A stretch of 64,000 nt of DNA, from NCBI GenBank assembly GCA_932521035.1, contig OW051492.1:1302001-1366000 (forward strand), in the 5' to 3' direction. The position numbers and the translations under genes were made by a program. Shown here one piece after another: positions 52,608-63,034 of this stretch. Source of the DNA: Oscheius dolichura. Its lineage: Eukaryota > Nematoda > Chromadorea > Rhabditida > Rhabditidae. Within the stretch, counting starts at the first letter, position 1. The number at the start of each line of letters is the position of its first letter. The notes under the pieces were generated by a model. The model saw nothing but the letters and a program-made list of their open reading frames with translations. It was not told the DNA's origin and did not search any database.

Positions 52608-54150
52608 ATGCGTGTAATTATCGAGAATCAGTTCATCCAAATGTTTGAAAACGATGAATCTGTCTATGAGATCCGGATGAACATCAGCAGGAAGACGACT
52701 ATAGAAAAGCTCAAGGAGAAAGTCTCAAAGATAACTTCTATACCCACCAAATACTTCCATCTTATTCGCCTTCCTAATCGAGGTTTAATTCTATTTTTAA
52801 GTTAAAATATATACATTTTCTAGAGGAAAGAATGGATACTGCCCGGTCGCTGGCGAATTATATGGATACAGTTAGGCTTCGGATGGACATCGACGTGCCG
52901 CAGGTTGGTTTCTATATTCTTTTGTACTCAAGAGACTAAATGTATTCTGAATTTATCCGGGATACAGTAATCTGTTCCATACATAGTTGAGAAACCCGGG
53001 TTAGGATCTGAAATCGGGACTTATGCGCTTTACCATTTATCCCGGCCAAAATTCTCCGCACTATCCTATGCTATCAGTCAAGGGCTACACTTTTTGCCAC
53101 TGATTTAACATTATAATAAAGTCCCTAACAAGGTGCTGTTTTCCAGCATTTTCTCCATAATTTGCTGTTAGGGTTCTCCACTGGTTGGGGTGGGAAACGA
53201 GCCAAGATTCGGGAATTTCTCCTTTCCGATCCTTTGTTTTGACCTCAAAATATCCATAAGACCAAAATGAAGCGTTTATTGTGGATCGTGCTATGATCTT
53301 GTGTCAAAAAAACGGCTCTCCTGTCTTTTAGCGGTCCTTTCACCTTTTAGCGGTCCATATACCTTTTAGCCTGCGGCATGTCGACTTCGGAGCCCCAACC
53401 AGGGGGTGGTGTGGAGGCTTAGGCTGAACAGTAATACTGATGAGAGTAGAAAAAAAGTCAAAGGACCGCTAAAAGGTGAAAGGACCACTAAAAAGTCAAT
53501 GGACCGCTAAAAGATAGAAGAGCCAAAAAAACATAACTGGACAGGATGTTATATTCAAAATGAGTAAACATTGCTGAAAATTGCATAAAACCTCAATCTG
53601 TTTTGGGTATTTTGGATAAAATCTTATACCCGTAAATACCATACGCTAGTCCATTCCCTCGCCAATATTTTAATGTAAAAAGTAAGGATTATCAAGGAGA
53701 AAATCCCCTGCCTCGGAATACCCCCAATAGCCGGCCGGCTGGTGGGAGGATTACGGTAATGGGGATATTGACTGTTTTTGTTTAATTTTAAAACCAGGTG
53801 ATTAAAAATATATATCAAGTATTTTTTTAGCGTGCTGGATTAGTGGAAATCACCGTTAGATGCCTCACCAGTATAATTGGAACATTCTGTGTCGACTTGG
53901 ATGACCCGATCGCCCTTCTGCAGTATTGGATCCAGGGCAGGATAGGAGTACCCATTCCACAGCAACGACTCATCCATGGCGGTACTTTCCCCCTTTAATA
54001 TATTCTCTAATACTGTAATCTTATCTAGGAAAGCAACTGGAAGGTCTGCATTCATTGCGAGATTATAAAATCTATCCGGGCAGCACGCTCCATTTTATAA
54101 TAAGATACGGAGGTCCGGTGCATAGCGAAGAGTCATTCTCTCTCGCCTGA
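52608..54150 (+). CDS. Tandem ubiquitin-like protein C, 175 aa
   Basis: Four exons: 52608-52782, 52824-52903, 53831-53981, 54029-54150. The N-terminal divergent ubiquitin-like domain (MRVIIENQFIQMFENDES, helix TIEKLKEKVSKITSIPTKYF, last strand VRLRMDIDVP) is followed from about residue 90 by a ubiquitin domain (VEITVRCLTS ... PQQRLIHGGKQLEG ... STLHFIIRYGGP). Here the Lys48 equivalent is kept (GKQLE) but Lys6, 11, 27, 29, 33 and 63 are not. The Gly-Gly sits one position early (74-75) and is followed by Pro and a ten-residue acidic/Ser tail. Exon lengths 175, 80 and 151 equal those of gene D on the other strand. Intron 2 (927 nt) holds a fold-back element. The open minus-strand frame at 53840-54055 is a shadow of exons 3-4. 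Confidence 0.92.
53314..53524. mobile_element. Fold-back element in intron 2 of Ubl gene C
   Basis: The left part has three units around CTTTTAGCGGTCC (53330-53370) and the right part (53459-53524) carries the inverted units GGACCGCTAAAAG, bounded by GGCTCT and AGAGCC. The centre contains CCTGCGGCATGTCGACTTCG and CCCCAACCAGGGGGTGG, closely related to the core of the larger element at 45.4-45.9 kb. Confidence 0.8.
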
Positions 54151-54351
54151 ATAGCTCCTCCCGGCGTCAGGAAGCCCCTGCTCAAGGTATTCTCAGAGAC
54201 TCACAGAACGACACCCTGCCTTCTCTCGTCCTTTCTCCTCACCCTATCAACTGTACTTCCCGTTAGTTTTAAGTAATATGTTAGATACTGCAATAAATCA
54301 TTAAAGGAACTCTGAAGGATTTTTTGAAAAAAAAGGGTTCAGAAAATGCGT

Positions 54352-54655
54352 GCACAATAAAGTCGGACGAGATGGAAAGTTTACAATCCGAGAATCAATT
54401 TCGGATTGTTAGGAATTATTGGGTAGAGGGACACCTTCCAGTGAAGTCTTCTATCTCAATGAATTGCTGTGTACAATGCCGGTAAATAGATTTTCTCCCC
54501 GCCGAATTTCTCACTCACCCATTTTCACCGGACTTCTCATCAGGCCCTCCCTCTTTTCTTATCGGGTTCGTTTTCCAACTCCATTCCAAAAGGTCTCCCT
54601 TGCTCTCCTCCCTAGATTTCTCCCTATTCCCTTCTCTAATTCATATATCTTCTTC
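54352..54655. repeat. Duplicated upstream region of Ubl genes A and B (copy 1)
   Basis: Bases 54360-54456 read the same as 55720-55816 over about 97 bp, and 54457-54655 resembles 56083-56297 closely. This is the upstream region and start of exon 1 of two neighbouring genes, so a recent tandem duplication or gene conversion is visible. Confidence 0.85.
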
Positions 54656-55571
54656 ATGAAGGTTATTATCGACAATCCGTTTATCTCGACCATCGTCAAT
54701 AATGAGGTCGTCTCCGGTATCAATATGACCTTCAAAAAAAAGACAAAGATCAGCGAAATCAAGGAGAAGGTCTCAAGGCTGACTAGCATACCCATCCAGT
54801 ACTTTGGCTTGGCTCTAATTCGAGAAGGTTATTGACAATTTAAAGCAAAAAATATAGAAGGTTTTATAGAAGAAACGATGAATCCCAACTCTACACTGGC
54901 TGAATACACCCGCCCCAGTGTCGTTCGCCTTCGAATGGTCATCGACGTGCCTCAGGTTGGTTTGAAAAGACACTACAGAGAAAACGGTCGAATTTGTACG
55001 TTTCGAATATTTTTCAGCGTGACGGTAGTGTCGATATATTCTTCAAATCCTTAACGGGCAAACGCCTGCCATTGACGGTTCATCCGGATGACCCGATTCC
55101 TCTTGTGAAGTATTTCATCTTCAAGCAGGAAGGAATCGCCCCGAATATGCAGCGTCTAATCTTTCGCGGTTTACCCTCTCTTTATGTTTTTTAATACCTA
55201 TTACAGGCAGGCAGATAGAGGATGAACGTACCTTGCGAGACTACAACGTCGGCCAGCATTCCATGATTCACCTCGTTCTGCGTTTGCTTGGCTGTGGCAG
55301 TACCCGGGTTACGGTAGTCGGCCCCGGCGGGGACGAGTACATCTACACCTCGCCGTGTTGTTGTTATGTGACGACCGTCAAGTCCATTATCACCCAGAAG
55401 ACGGGAATTCCAATGGGGGAACAGCGTCTTCTTCTCGAGGGTACGGGTTCAATTGATCCAAATTAATAGAGAACATTTCCAGAGGTCGAGGTGGAAGACG
55501 GGGAGAAGCTCAAGAAGTACACCGACCAGCTGGAGGTCCGTCTCCGTCTTCAGGTCATTCCTGTCGCTTAA
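54656..55571 (+). CDS. Ubiquitin-like protein A with three Ubl-type units, 243 aa
   Basis: Five exons: 54656-54827, 54870-54955, 55018-55168, 55207-55440, 55483-55571. Unit 1 (1-86) is the family's divergent N-terminal domain (MKVIIDNPFISTIVNNEV). Unit 2 is a ubiquitin domain (VDIFFKSLTGKRLPLTVH ... MQRLIFRGRQIEDERTLRDY ... MIHLVLRLLGCG), with Arg48. Instead of stopping, exon 4 reads on into a third unit (STRVTVVGPGGDEYIYTS, helix YVTTVKSIITQKTGIPMGEQ, LLLEEVEVEDGEKLKKYTDQ, LEVRLRLQ), which has ubiquitin-like strand and helix order. There is no terminal Gly-Gly. It is thus a non-conjugatable or scaffold-like member by inference. It lies 505 bp after gene C and 726 bp before gene B, all on the plus strand. 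Confidence 0.92.
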
Positions 55572-55711
55572 ATCCAACTGATTCCTCTTCAAATTGATCT
55601 TTTTACATAAATTCATTGTTCTTTTCTTAAACTTCCATAAATATTCTACATTATTACCGTAATCCATCGAAATAGATGTCTCTGTGGTCACAGTCCGCTC
55701 CTCACAATAGG

Positions 55712-56297
55712 TGCACAGTAAAGTCGGACGAGATGGAAAGTTTACAATCCGAGAATCAATTTCGGATTGTTAGGAATTATTGGGTAGAGGGACACCTTCC
55801 AGTGAAGTCTTCTATCTACTTTTTTTCTCAGAAGAGGACAAGGCTTGGGGGCATCTGTTCCCGTAGCCACATCGCCCATTATATGGATCCCTTCCGTTTT
55901 CATTATCCGTCTGTATACTCCATTTCCAACGGATATTCCACGGAAACAGCTCTCTGCTACGGGATCTGAAAGCTTTGTCAGACCAGGTCCCGTAGCGGAG
56001 ACGCGCCGCCAAATTTGAATCCGTGAAATATCCGTTGGCAATGGACTATAGTTCGATTGATTTCCTCCTCTTTGATTATGATCAATGAATTGCTGTGTAC
56101 AATGCCGGTAAATCGGTTTTCTCCCCGCCGAATTTCTCATCCACCCCTTTTCACCGGACTTCACATCAGCCTCTCCCTTTTCTCATCGGGTTCGTTTTCC
56201 AGTTCCAAAATTCCAACTCCATTCCAAAAGGTCTCCCTTGCTCTCCTCCCTAGATTTCTCCCTATTCCCTTCACTAATTCATATATCTTCTTCAGCC
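55712..56297. repeat. Duplicated upstream region (copy 2) interrupted by a ~265-bp insertion
   Basis: The same upstream sequence as before gene A, but split at about 55818-56082 by DNA that contains a palindromic element (55916-56048). Sequence similarity to copy 1 resumes at ATCAATGAATTGCTGTGTAC. The insertion therefore post-dates the duplication. Confidence 0.8.
55916..56048. mobile_element. Palindromic element inserted upstream of Ubl gene B
   Basis: Outer arms TACTCCATTTCCAACGGATA and TATCCGTTGGCAATGGACTA; inner arms CTCTGCTACGGGA and TCCCGTAGCGGAG. Same family as 42488-42606. Confidence 0.75.
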
Positions 56298-56949
56298 ATG
56301 AAGGTTATTATCGAAAATCCGTTCGTCTCCAAAAGAGTCGAAAATGAAATTGTTCCTGAGATCAAGATGAACCTCACCCGGGAGACGACCATTGCCGAAA
56401 TCAAGGAGAAAGTCTCCGAGAAGACTCACATTCCCGCTAAATATTTCGACCTCATTCGTCCAGGTTTAATCCTGCTTTTAATTATTATAATATGGAATTC
56501 TTAGAGGAAAAAATGGACCCTCAGAGTTCCTTGAAGGATTCTGTCAGATTTCGGATGGTCGTCGACGTGCCCCCGGTTTGTACCGCTTCAAAATTCCGTA
56601 ATATTTCATATTTTCAGCGTCCTTTTTGCATGCAGATTTTTATTAAAATGCTGTCAGGCAAAACAAGGACATTTGTCGTTCTTCCAGATGATACGGTCGC
56701 TCTGGTGAAGTACTTTATCTACAAATTGGAAGGAATGCCCGCTTACGAGCAGCGCCTTATACTCGCGGGTATTTCGCTATTTTTTATACTTTTATAATAC
56801 AATAATACCCTATAGGAAGACAGCTGGAAGACGACCGTACCCTGAAAGATTCTAAGGTTGAAAAGGAATGCACTCTTCATTTGCTTGGACGAATGGGTGG
56901 ATTAGATTGCGAACATTGCCACCTGAAGAAGGCTCACCGTCATGTATAG
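56298..56949 (+). CDS. Tandem ubiquitin-like protein B, 173 aa
   Basis: Four exons: 56298-56463, 56505-56575, 56618-56768, 56816-56949. Divergent N-terminal Ubl (MKVIIENPFVSKRVENEI, helix TIAEIKEKVSEKTHIPAKYF, strand VRFRMVVDVP), then a ubiquitin domain that starts MQIFIKMLSGKTRTFVVLPD and contains QRLILAGRQLEDDRTLKDSK and CTLHLLGRMGG. Lys6, 11, 27 and 63 are kept; Lys48 is Arg, 29 is Phe and 33 is Leu. Gly-Gly occurs at ubiquitin positions 74-75 (one residue short) and is followed by a 15-residue tail LDCEHCHLKKAHRHV with CxxC and histidines. Cleavage after Gly-Gly would be needed for conjugation, which is speculative. Its upstream region is a duplicate of gene A's. Confidence 0.93.
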
Positions 56950-56995
56950 CCTCCGAATGATCAGAACTCGTGTTTCTTCTGTATAAATATTATAT

Positions 56996-57090
56996 ATAGT
57001 CGATCCCCAACGGGTATTCCTCGGAAAAACCTCTCCGCTACGGGACCAGGTAGCTTTCAAACATGGTCTCATAGCGGAGACGCGCCGCCA
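56996..57090. mobile_element. Truncated palindromic element joined to a gene fragment
   Basis: Left part and inner palindrome (CTCTCCGCTACGGGACC, TCATAGCGGAGACGCGCC) of the same family as 42488 and 55916. The right outer arm is missing; at 57091 the DNA switches to sequence from Ubl gene A. Confidence 0.7.
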
Positions 57091-57091
57091 A

Positions 57092-57254
57092 GGCTGTGGC
57101 AGTACCCGGGTTACAGTAGTCGGCCCCGGCGGGGACGAGTACATCTACACTTCGCCGTGTTGTTGTTATGTGACGACCGTCAAGTCCATTACCACCTAGA
57201 AGGTGGAGGTCCGTCTCCGTCTTCAGGATTCCAACTAAAAATCCAACTGATTCT
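57092..57254 (+). pseudogene. Broken copy of Ubl gene A (exon 4 and end of exon 5)
   Basis: From GGCTGTGGCAGTACCCGGGT the sequence follows gene A exon 4 (third Ubl unit) almost base for base for about 110 bp. It then has a stop codon (ACC TAG AAG in the gene A frame) and skips about 135 bp, including the last intron, to the end of exon 5 and its 3' flank (ATCCAACTGATTC). There is no start, no first domain and no reading frame, so it is a deletion-derived pseudogene. Confidence 0.85.
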
Positions 57255-57432
57255 ATTATTCTTCCAGTATTAATATTTAATATCCTCGTATCTTTTGATG
57301 TTTTCCATTTTCGCAACAAATAAATCCAAATAGAAAACAAGGGGGCCGTTTATACAGTAATATGGGTCGGGGGGTAGTCTCCAAAAGAAGGGAGGATGGG
57401 TCTACTCCGCTTCTTTTCTTCCTGTTCCATTT

Positions 57433-59977
57433 TCAAGGAGACAGTTCATTCTTGATCAAGACGGGAGACGCCAGAACCTGAAGTCTTCAACCATTCATCA
57501 CCCGATAAAAGGGACAGGGACTACCTGAATGACGTCGTCTGGTCTATCGTCATGGAGTATCAGTTCCTGCATCAGGGAATCCAAATTAGCCAAGCCGAAG
57601 AGCCTCGCCAGCTGGAGATCCTCGACCATTTGTTGGGCAATTGCCTGGAGGGAGGGCAGGAGGAGGAGGAGACGACCAGACCGGCAGTCGGGCAGGTCCA
57701 TCGGGGAGGGAGACGGGTTCGGCGAGGAACAACGCCTCTGCAGGGCACGGAGACACGATATCCTGGCATCTTCTACCCCGTCGACGTCAGTAATATCACG
57801 AGCAACTGGAAATTCTCATTAAAAAGAGGTTAGGGGGAGAGGATTAGTGCAAAGGCGCGTGGGTCAAACTTTCAAAATGGATGAAACTCTATGTTTTCAG
57901 GAAATTTATATAACGAGTTTAATATGAAATTGTAGCCCAGAATTTTCTCTACAAAATGATCTATGTCATAAAATTTATAAACCTTTTTAGAGGAAGTTTG
58001 AAGCAATTTTAGAAGAAAAATGGTTGGATAATAAGGAATATATGGCGGGAAATGAGTTTTGGGAGGTTTTTTGATTATTCTGGGGATTTTTTTTGGCCAA
58101 AATCTATATTCTCAACATATCATCACCCTTTTGCACTACATTTTAATATAAAAAGGCTGTTTTTTGGAGAGCAGATAACTGTAGCGCGTTTTTGGTCTGA
58201 ATTTTGAAATGCGCGCGCTCTCTCCACTTTTCCTGGGTTAGTTACGGTAATATTGGTTTATATAAAACTAGATCCCTATCAGATCTTTAAAAATGATGTT
58301 AGCCTCCCAAAAATGGGTTAAAAATGAGTAAAATAAGTCCAAAAATGAAGTGGGTACCTGGATTGAAGAAGATGATAGCCTTGAGTGCCACATACTCAAA
58401 AAGATCTATGGACATACGTCTCATGGGCACGACAATCTCGTCTATAATCCGCCCGATACAGCAACTAAAATGTCTGAGTTCGGACGGCGGACACCACGGG
58501 TCGCACTTGATATCTCCCACATTGGCCGCGTGGTCTTTCGGCACCAGGGTGTCATTCGACAGGCAGATGGCGTCTTCCAGGCTCCGGGACCGATAGGCCA
58601 CCCCGAGGATGATCATCTGCGCCGCGGTCGATTTCAACAGAGCCGCCTGGAAGATAGGATTAGTGCAGTCGAGAAGGGAAAGACCCGAACCTGATCCTGC
58701 ATATTTAGGCGGGAGAAGAGGGGAAGGGACTTGGCCCATTCAACCAGGAGGACCAGTTGTTGGTGGATACTCTTCCCCACGTCGTCTAGAGTCGCCTTCC
58801 GGTCGTCTTCATTCCTCCACAGACGCATTTTACCACAGTCATATGTTACCTGGAATGGGACGAAGTTCCCAGAACATCCTAGATTTTCAGTGTAAAAATG
58901 GGGAAAATGGGACCAAGGTGAATTTCCGCTGTCCAATTCGGGATCGCGCGTATTCAAATCCCTTTGAAACTATATGACCAGTTTTAGAATTAATTTCTAG
59001 TGGAATTATCCTCTCAAGACCATAGGCTACGGTATTTTTTACTCCGAAATAAAAAAAAGTTCAAGAGGTTTGAATAGAATTAGACAAAAAACAAAATAAT
59101 TGGGTACAGTAAGGTCTAGTTCTTGGATTTTTTCCCCAAAACTTCATTTTTATGCCTTATTTAGCCTTTTATTGGATCTACAGTAAGATTTTAACGAAAA
59201 GAACCTATTCAGATGGGTGAATATTGTCGTGGAAGAAAAAATAGAGATGATTTTGGGCGTCGGACCTGTCCCTACCATCTTAGCCCCCCGCCAATCCCGA
59301 AATAGCCGGATGTTACAAAAATTGAGAAAATTGGACCCATTAATGAAAAACGTAGGGTAGAAGACCCAAATGACCCAGCAAAAAACGAACCTGTTCCGTA
59401 CTTTTAATAACCGTAGATCTGAGTTGTTGGCAGAGTTGTTCAGCCCGTAATAGCCCGTCCAATAGGTCGTCACCCGCTTCTTGTGGCTCTATTTTTCTTC
59501 TCTTTCCAATGGTATCGCGTTCATTTTGAATCGCTGGAATTGTATCTCATTTTATTTAATATAAAAATCAGGGTCTCGAGCAGAATTCTTCCAAAAGGCG
59601 CCAAAACGATACATTACTCCATTTTGCCGGTTTCTAACCCAATTTAGACCTTTAAATTAAAACCTACCGTTCTGTTTCATTCCGGCCTTTAAACATTTCG
59701 CTAGTCGACATGATCTGCACGCGTTCCGTTGATCTAAAATGCATTTATTTCCATGATTAAATCAAATAAGCTTACTCCGCGTCACATCGCAACACTTATT
59801 AAACCGACACACATAATTATGCCGTTTTCTTATGCTACGTCTAAAAAAGCCTGGAATATATCATTTTGAAGAGAAAAGAGAAGAGAGAGAGGTACCTTTA
59901 CAGCCATCACAGCTAATTGCCCCGTAGTGTTTGCCCGTTGCTCTGTCGTTACAAATGTGGCAGATGTCCTCGGCCAT
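57433..59977 (-). CDS. HNF4-like nuclear hormone receptor, second gene, 379 aa
   Basis: Eight exons: 59977-59896, 59850-59776, 59733-59668, 59533-59391, 58849-58691, 58646-58358, 57805-57525, 57477-57433. The DNA-binding domain starts at residue 6 ([20 protein letters not shown]), with P-box [26 protein letters not shown] and [15 protein letters not shown], then the HNF4-type [14 protein letters not shown]. The ligand-binding domain includes [18 protein letters not shown] and [16 protein letters not shown]. The last exon ([14 protein letters not shown]) is preferred over reading through the weak donor GTAGTC to a TGA at 57498, because the spliced tail fits HNF4-type ends. The ATG follows an acceptor TTTTTCAG by 17 nt. 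Same strand as the receptor at 43.9-50.2 kb but not a close duplicate: P-box, exon layout and sequence differ. Confidence 0.95.
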
Positions 59978-62900
59978 TCTGGATGAGGGAAAAGTCTGAA
60001 AAAGGGTTATTTAGTATATTTTTTAAAAGAAGACAAGGAGCGGAACAAGAGAAGGAGGAAAAGAAAGAATTGGAACTACGGTAGCAACAGGAGGATGGTT
60101 GCCAACGCCTCTAGGTCAAAAAGATCCCAGATCTCGAAAATCTGGCGAGCTAAAAGAAAGAGGAAGGGCTTGGTTAGCCTTTGTAGAGAGGAAAATATTA
60201 TTTTTAGATATAAATATAGCAAATATTACATAGATTATATCACTCTTGGCTAGCTTTAAAGAATGTTGTGAATTCCTATAAAATTCATCGAAGCGGAAGA
60301 GTTCAGGCCGGCTGCCTCTTTATTCCCGGTTTCTCTAGAAATAACCCATGTCAGAGACGGAATGAGGTGAAATTTTCTACAGTAACCCAGCCAGCAGTTG
60401 ATAGTTACGGACGTTTTGTGTATTTTGATCCATCTTTGAGGTGGGAGACGAGGAATAATTGTTAGTCGTCAACGTCTGGAACCAAGAGGAGAGTACTAAT
60501 GCCTCCACTAGGGTACGGTACACTCTACAGATTTAAAGTTAAAGGACTGAAAAGCTAGAAAGATACCCTAGAGGGTCCTTTCTCTCATACAGTAACCTCC
60601 AGCTGTACGGGTCCCGAGAGGAAGGCGCGCTGGGGCGGAAGTGACCAGAACACAAAGTGAGGCATGAGCTCTTTGAAAAATCTTTCTCTCTGTCAGCTGA
60701 CTTCTAATTTTCTCGAAATCAAAATAATTCGTCATAACGTACACACAGAGAGAAGATGAAATTGAATAGAAAAGTACAGGGGCACATCCTGCTGACCCGA
60801 TTAAAAGGAGCCTGACGTGGGAAGAGAAGGAGAGAGAGAGGTGCGTAATTATGGCTTATTATGAACAGATGAAGAGAGGGCTCAATGGCGCGAACTGTGA
60901 CGAGGCTCAGCTTTCTGTTATCATCATGGGAAATGTGGAAAGGGGAAGAGAAAATGAGGGGAAAAGAGCCAAGCTATAAAGGTTTAAAAATCAGCTGTAC
61001 CCAACATTTGAGGAGGGTAAGTGTAACAGGGCTGGGGGATGAGTCAATGGCGGCAAACTGTTGCGTCTCCTGGAAATGTTTATAAAACAAAAACAAGGGG
61101 TATAATGCCCGTTCTTTGGAGAAAAAAGGGGGAAGAGAAGACCGCCGGAGCTATGAAACCGCGCCTAGTGTCCCCCCGACCACAAGAAAGATAAGGAAAG
61201 TCGCTTTTAGTCAATCAACAAGTTGTTGAAAAATGTTATTGGGAAAAGAAAAAAAAGTTGGTCGGGTGGATACAGTGTGGCCGTCCAGAGACCTTTTTAG
61301 TCAACGAGCAGATCACAAGGAGGAAATGGTCTGATGCTTTCTCCGTCTGTCATTCTTTTGGGGCGGTGTGCTTTGATCGGGTGGGGAATGATCGAGCCGG
61401 CAGGCTAAAATTGGGCAAAAATGGTCAGCTTTTAATTATCACGTTATCACGGATCGACGATAGACAGCGATCAAAAATTATGGATACCAAAACACAAAAA
61501 ACTGATCTCTAAACACTTCCAAACCTCAAGATACGGGTTTCATAGAACCGTGGGCTTAACTTTGGGTAGAAGAGGTCCCCAAACGAAAATATCCAGTTTA
61601 TGAGAGTACTGTAAGAGAGGGAAAGACAGGGAGGAGCACAACCATTCCGGGATGAGGTCCACAAGAACCCGAGTGTAGTTTGGACCGGAGGTTTGGAGCA
61701 GTCTTGGAGCTGGACCCTAAATTCCTTTCTGGCTCATCTAGGCCCAATAAACTAGACTTCTCAAGGCTTTTAATGCCGAAAAAAGGTCTTGTAAAGAAGA
61801 GGAGCCCTTTATAAATGGGATAAGAAGGATGAAATGAGCAGGTAGAGAGAGAGTCTATGAGGAATAGGAAAAGGGGAACCAGGTACAATGAACCAACGTG
61901 TTGTCAAATATCCCTCTCCTTCTCCCATCATCTTTGGCTTACGTCTATTCTCTCCTGGTGGAGGAAAACTAATAAAGAAGAAGATTGACGGGGAGAGGGG
62001 AGAGGGGTGGAAGGATACGGACCATATCAATTGTGTTGTGAAGATACACAACAAGGCCCAGAGAATGACACGTGAATCACACGCGGCTACAAATAGAAAA
62101 AGAAACAGGGAAAATGGGGAGAACTTGGGAAAAAAAGGAGAGGAGAACAACACCTCCTTAGAGTAGAAGCGGGAAATTCAAAAAAAAATCGAAAAAGGCC
62201 GATTTTCCCGGAAGTTTCAGAGTAAAGACAGCCTGCATCCTATTTCAGGACCGCGCGCTTCAAAACTTCACAATGTTATGAAAATAGACCTTTAAAAAGT
62301 GCGAAATCTATCAGAAGGAAGTATTAGAAGTGGGAAAGAACGATAAAAGGAGCGAGATCTGACTGACCTAGAAGAGACCAACACGTGACGCCCTCTCCCC
62401 CTTTCTTCGCTCTCTAATGACCGGGGGAGAGTGATAAGGCCGGGAGGGGGCTGAGACGGGGGATAAAATGTTGCCATTTTGGACACTGGAAAGACAACAC
62501 TGATTAATAATAAGTTGCTAAATTAAGTCCGAAGGTAATAAGGTCCTGTAGGGAATGTTTTGTGCCGGGTAACAGAGATTTTTGGCGGGAAAGGACGAAA
62601 ACTACGATAAGCCTTCTTTTTAAGCTTCTTTCAATGGAATTGGCGGATTTCTACCATTTTTTGTGTTTTTTTTTCTTAGAGTATTTTTAGAGTAAAATCT
62701 TAAAAATTGACCATTTTAAAGGTCTAAAATGACTAAAATTAGGTTAAAAAGAGTCGGAGGATGGCCATTATGGTTATAAAGACGGTAAAACCAAAATCAA
62801 CAGAATATCCATCCACGTGAGAGAGAGCCTTCTCCTCCTCCTCCGCTTTTCGAGGGCAGGAATCAATTAAACACTATTATTGAATTTGGCCAGAGAATAA

Positions 62901-63034
62901 GCAGCAGGTGCAATTTTGAGCTCCCGAGGGGGAAGGTGGCCGCTGGATGAAAGGGTAACAAGTGACGAATCAGGGAAACCAAGACCTGGCGCTAAATTCT
63001 TGTTGTATTCCCTATTTTTTCGTCTCGAGACCAT
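59978..63034. other. Gene-poor interval upstream of the second nuclear receptor
   Basis: No supportable gene. Frames at 60268-60465, 60885-61085, 61258-61512 and 61888-62166 (+) and 61598-62153 (-) are short, compositionally biased and without family resemblance. Probably promoter and spacer DNA. Confidence 0.45.

Noticed and set aside
53840-54055. Open frame on the minus strand that at first looked like a ubiquitin-like fragment
   Set aside because: It is the shadow of exons 3 and 4 of the plus-strand Ubl gene C, which give a far better ubiquitin match with proper splice sites.
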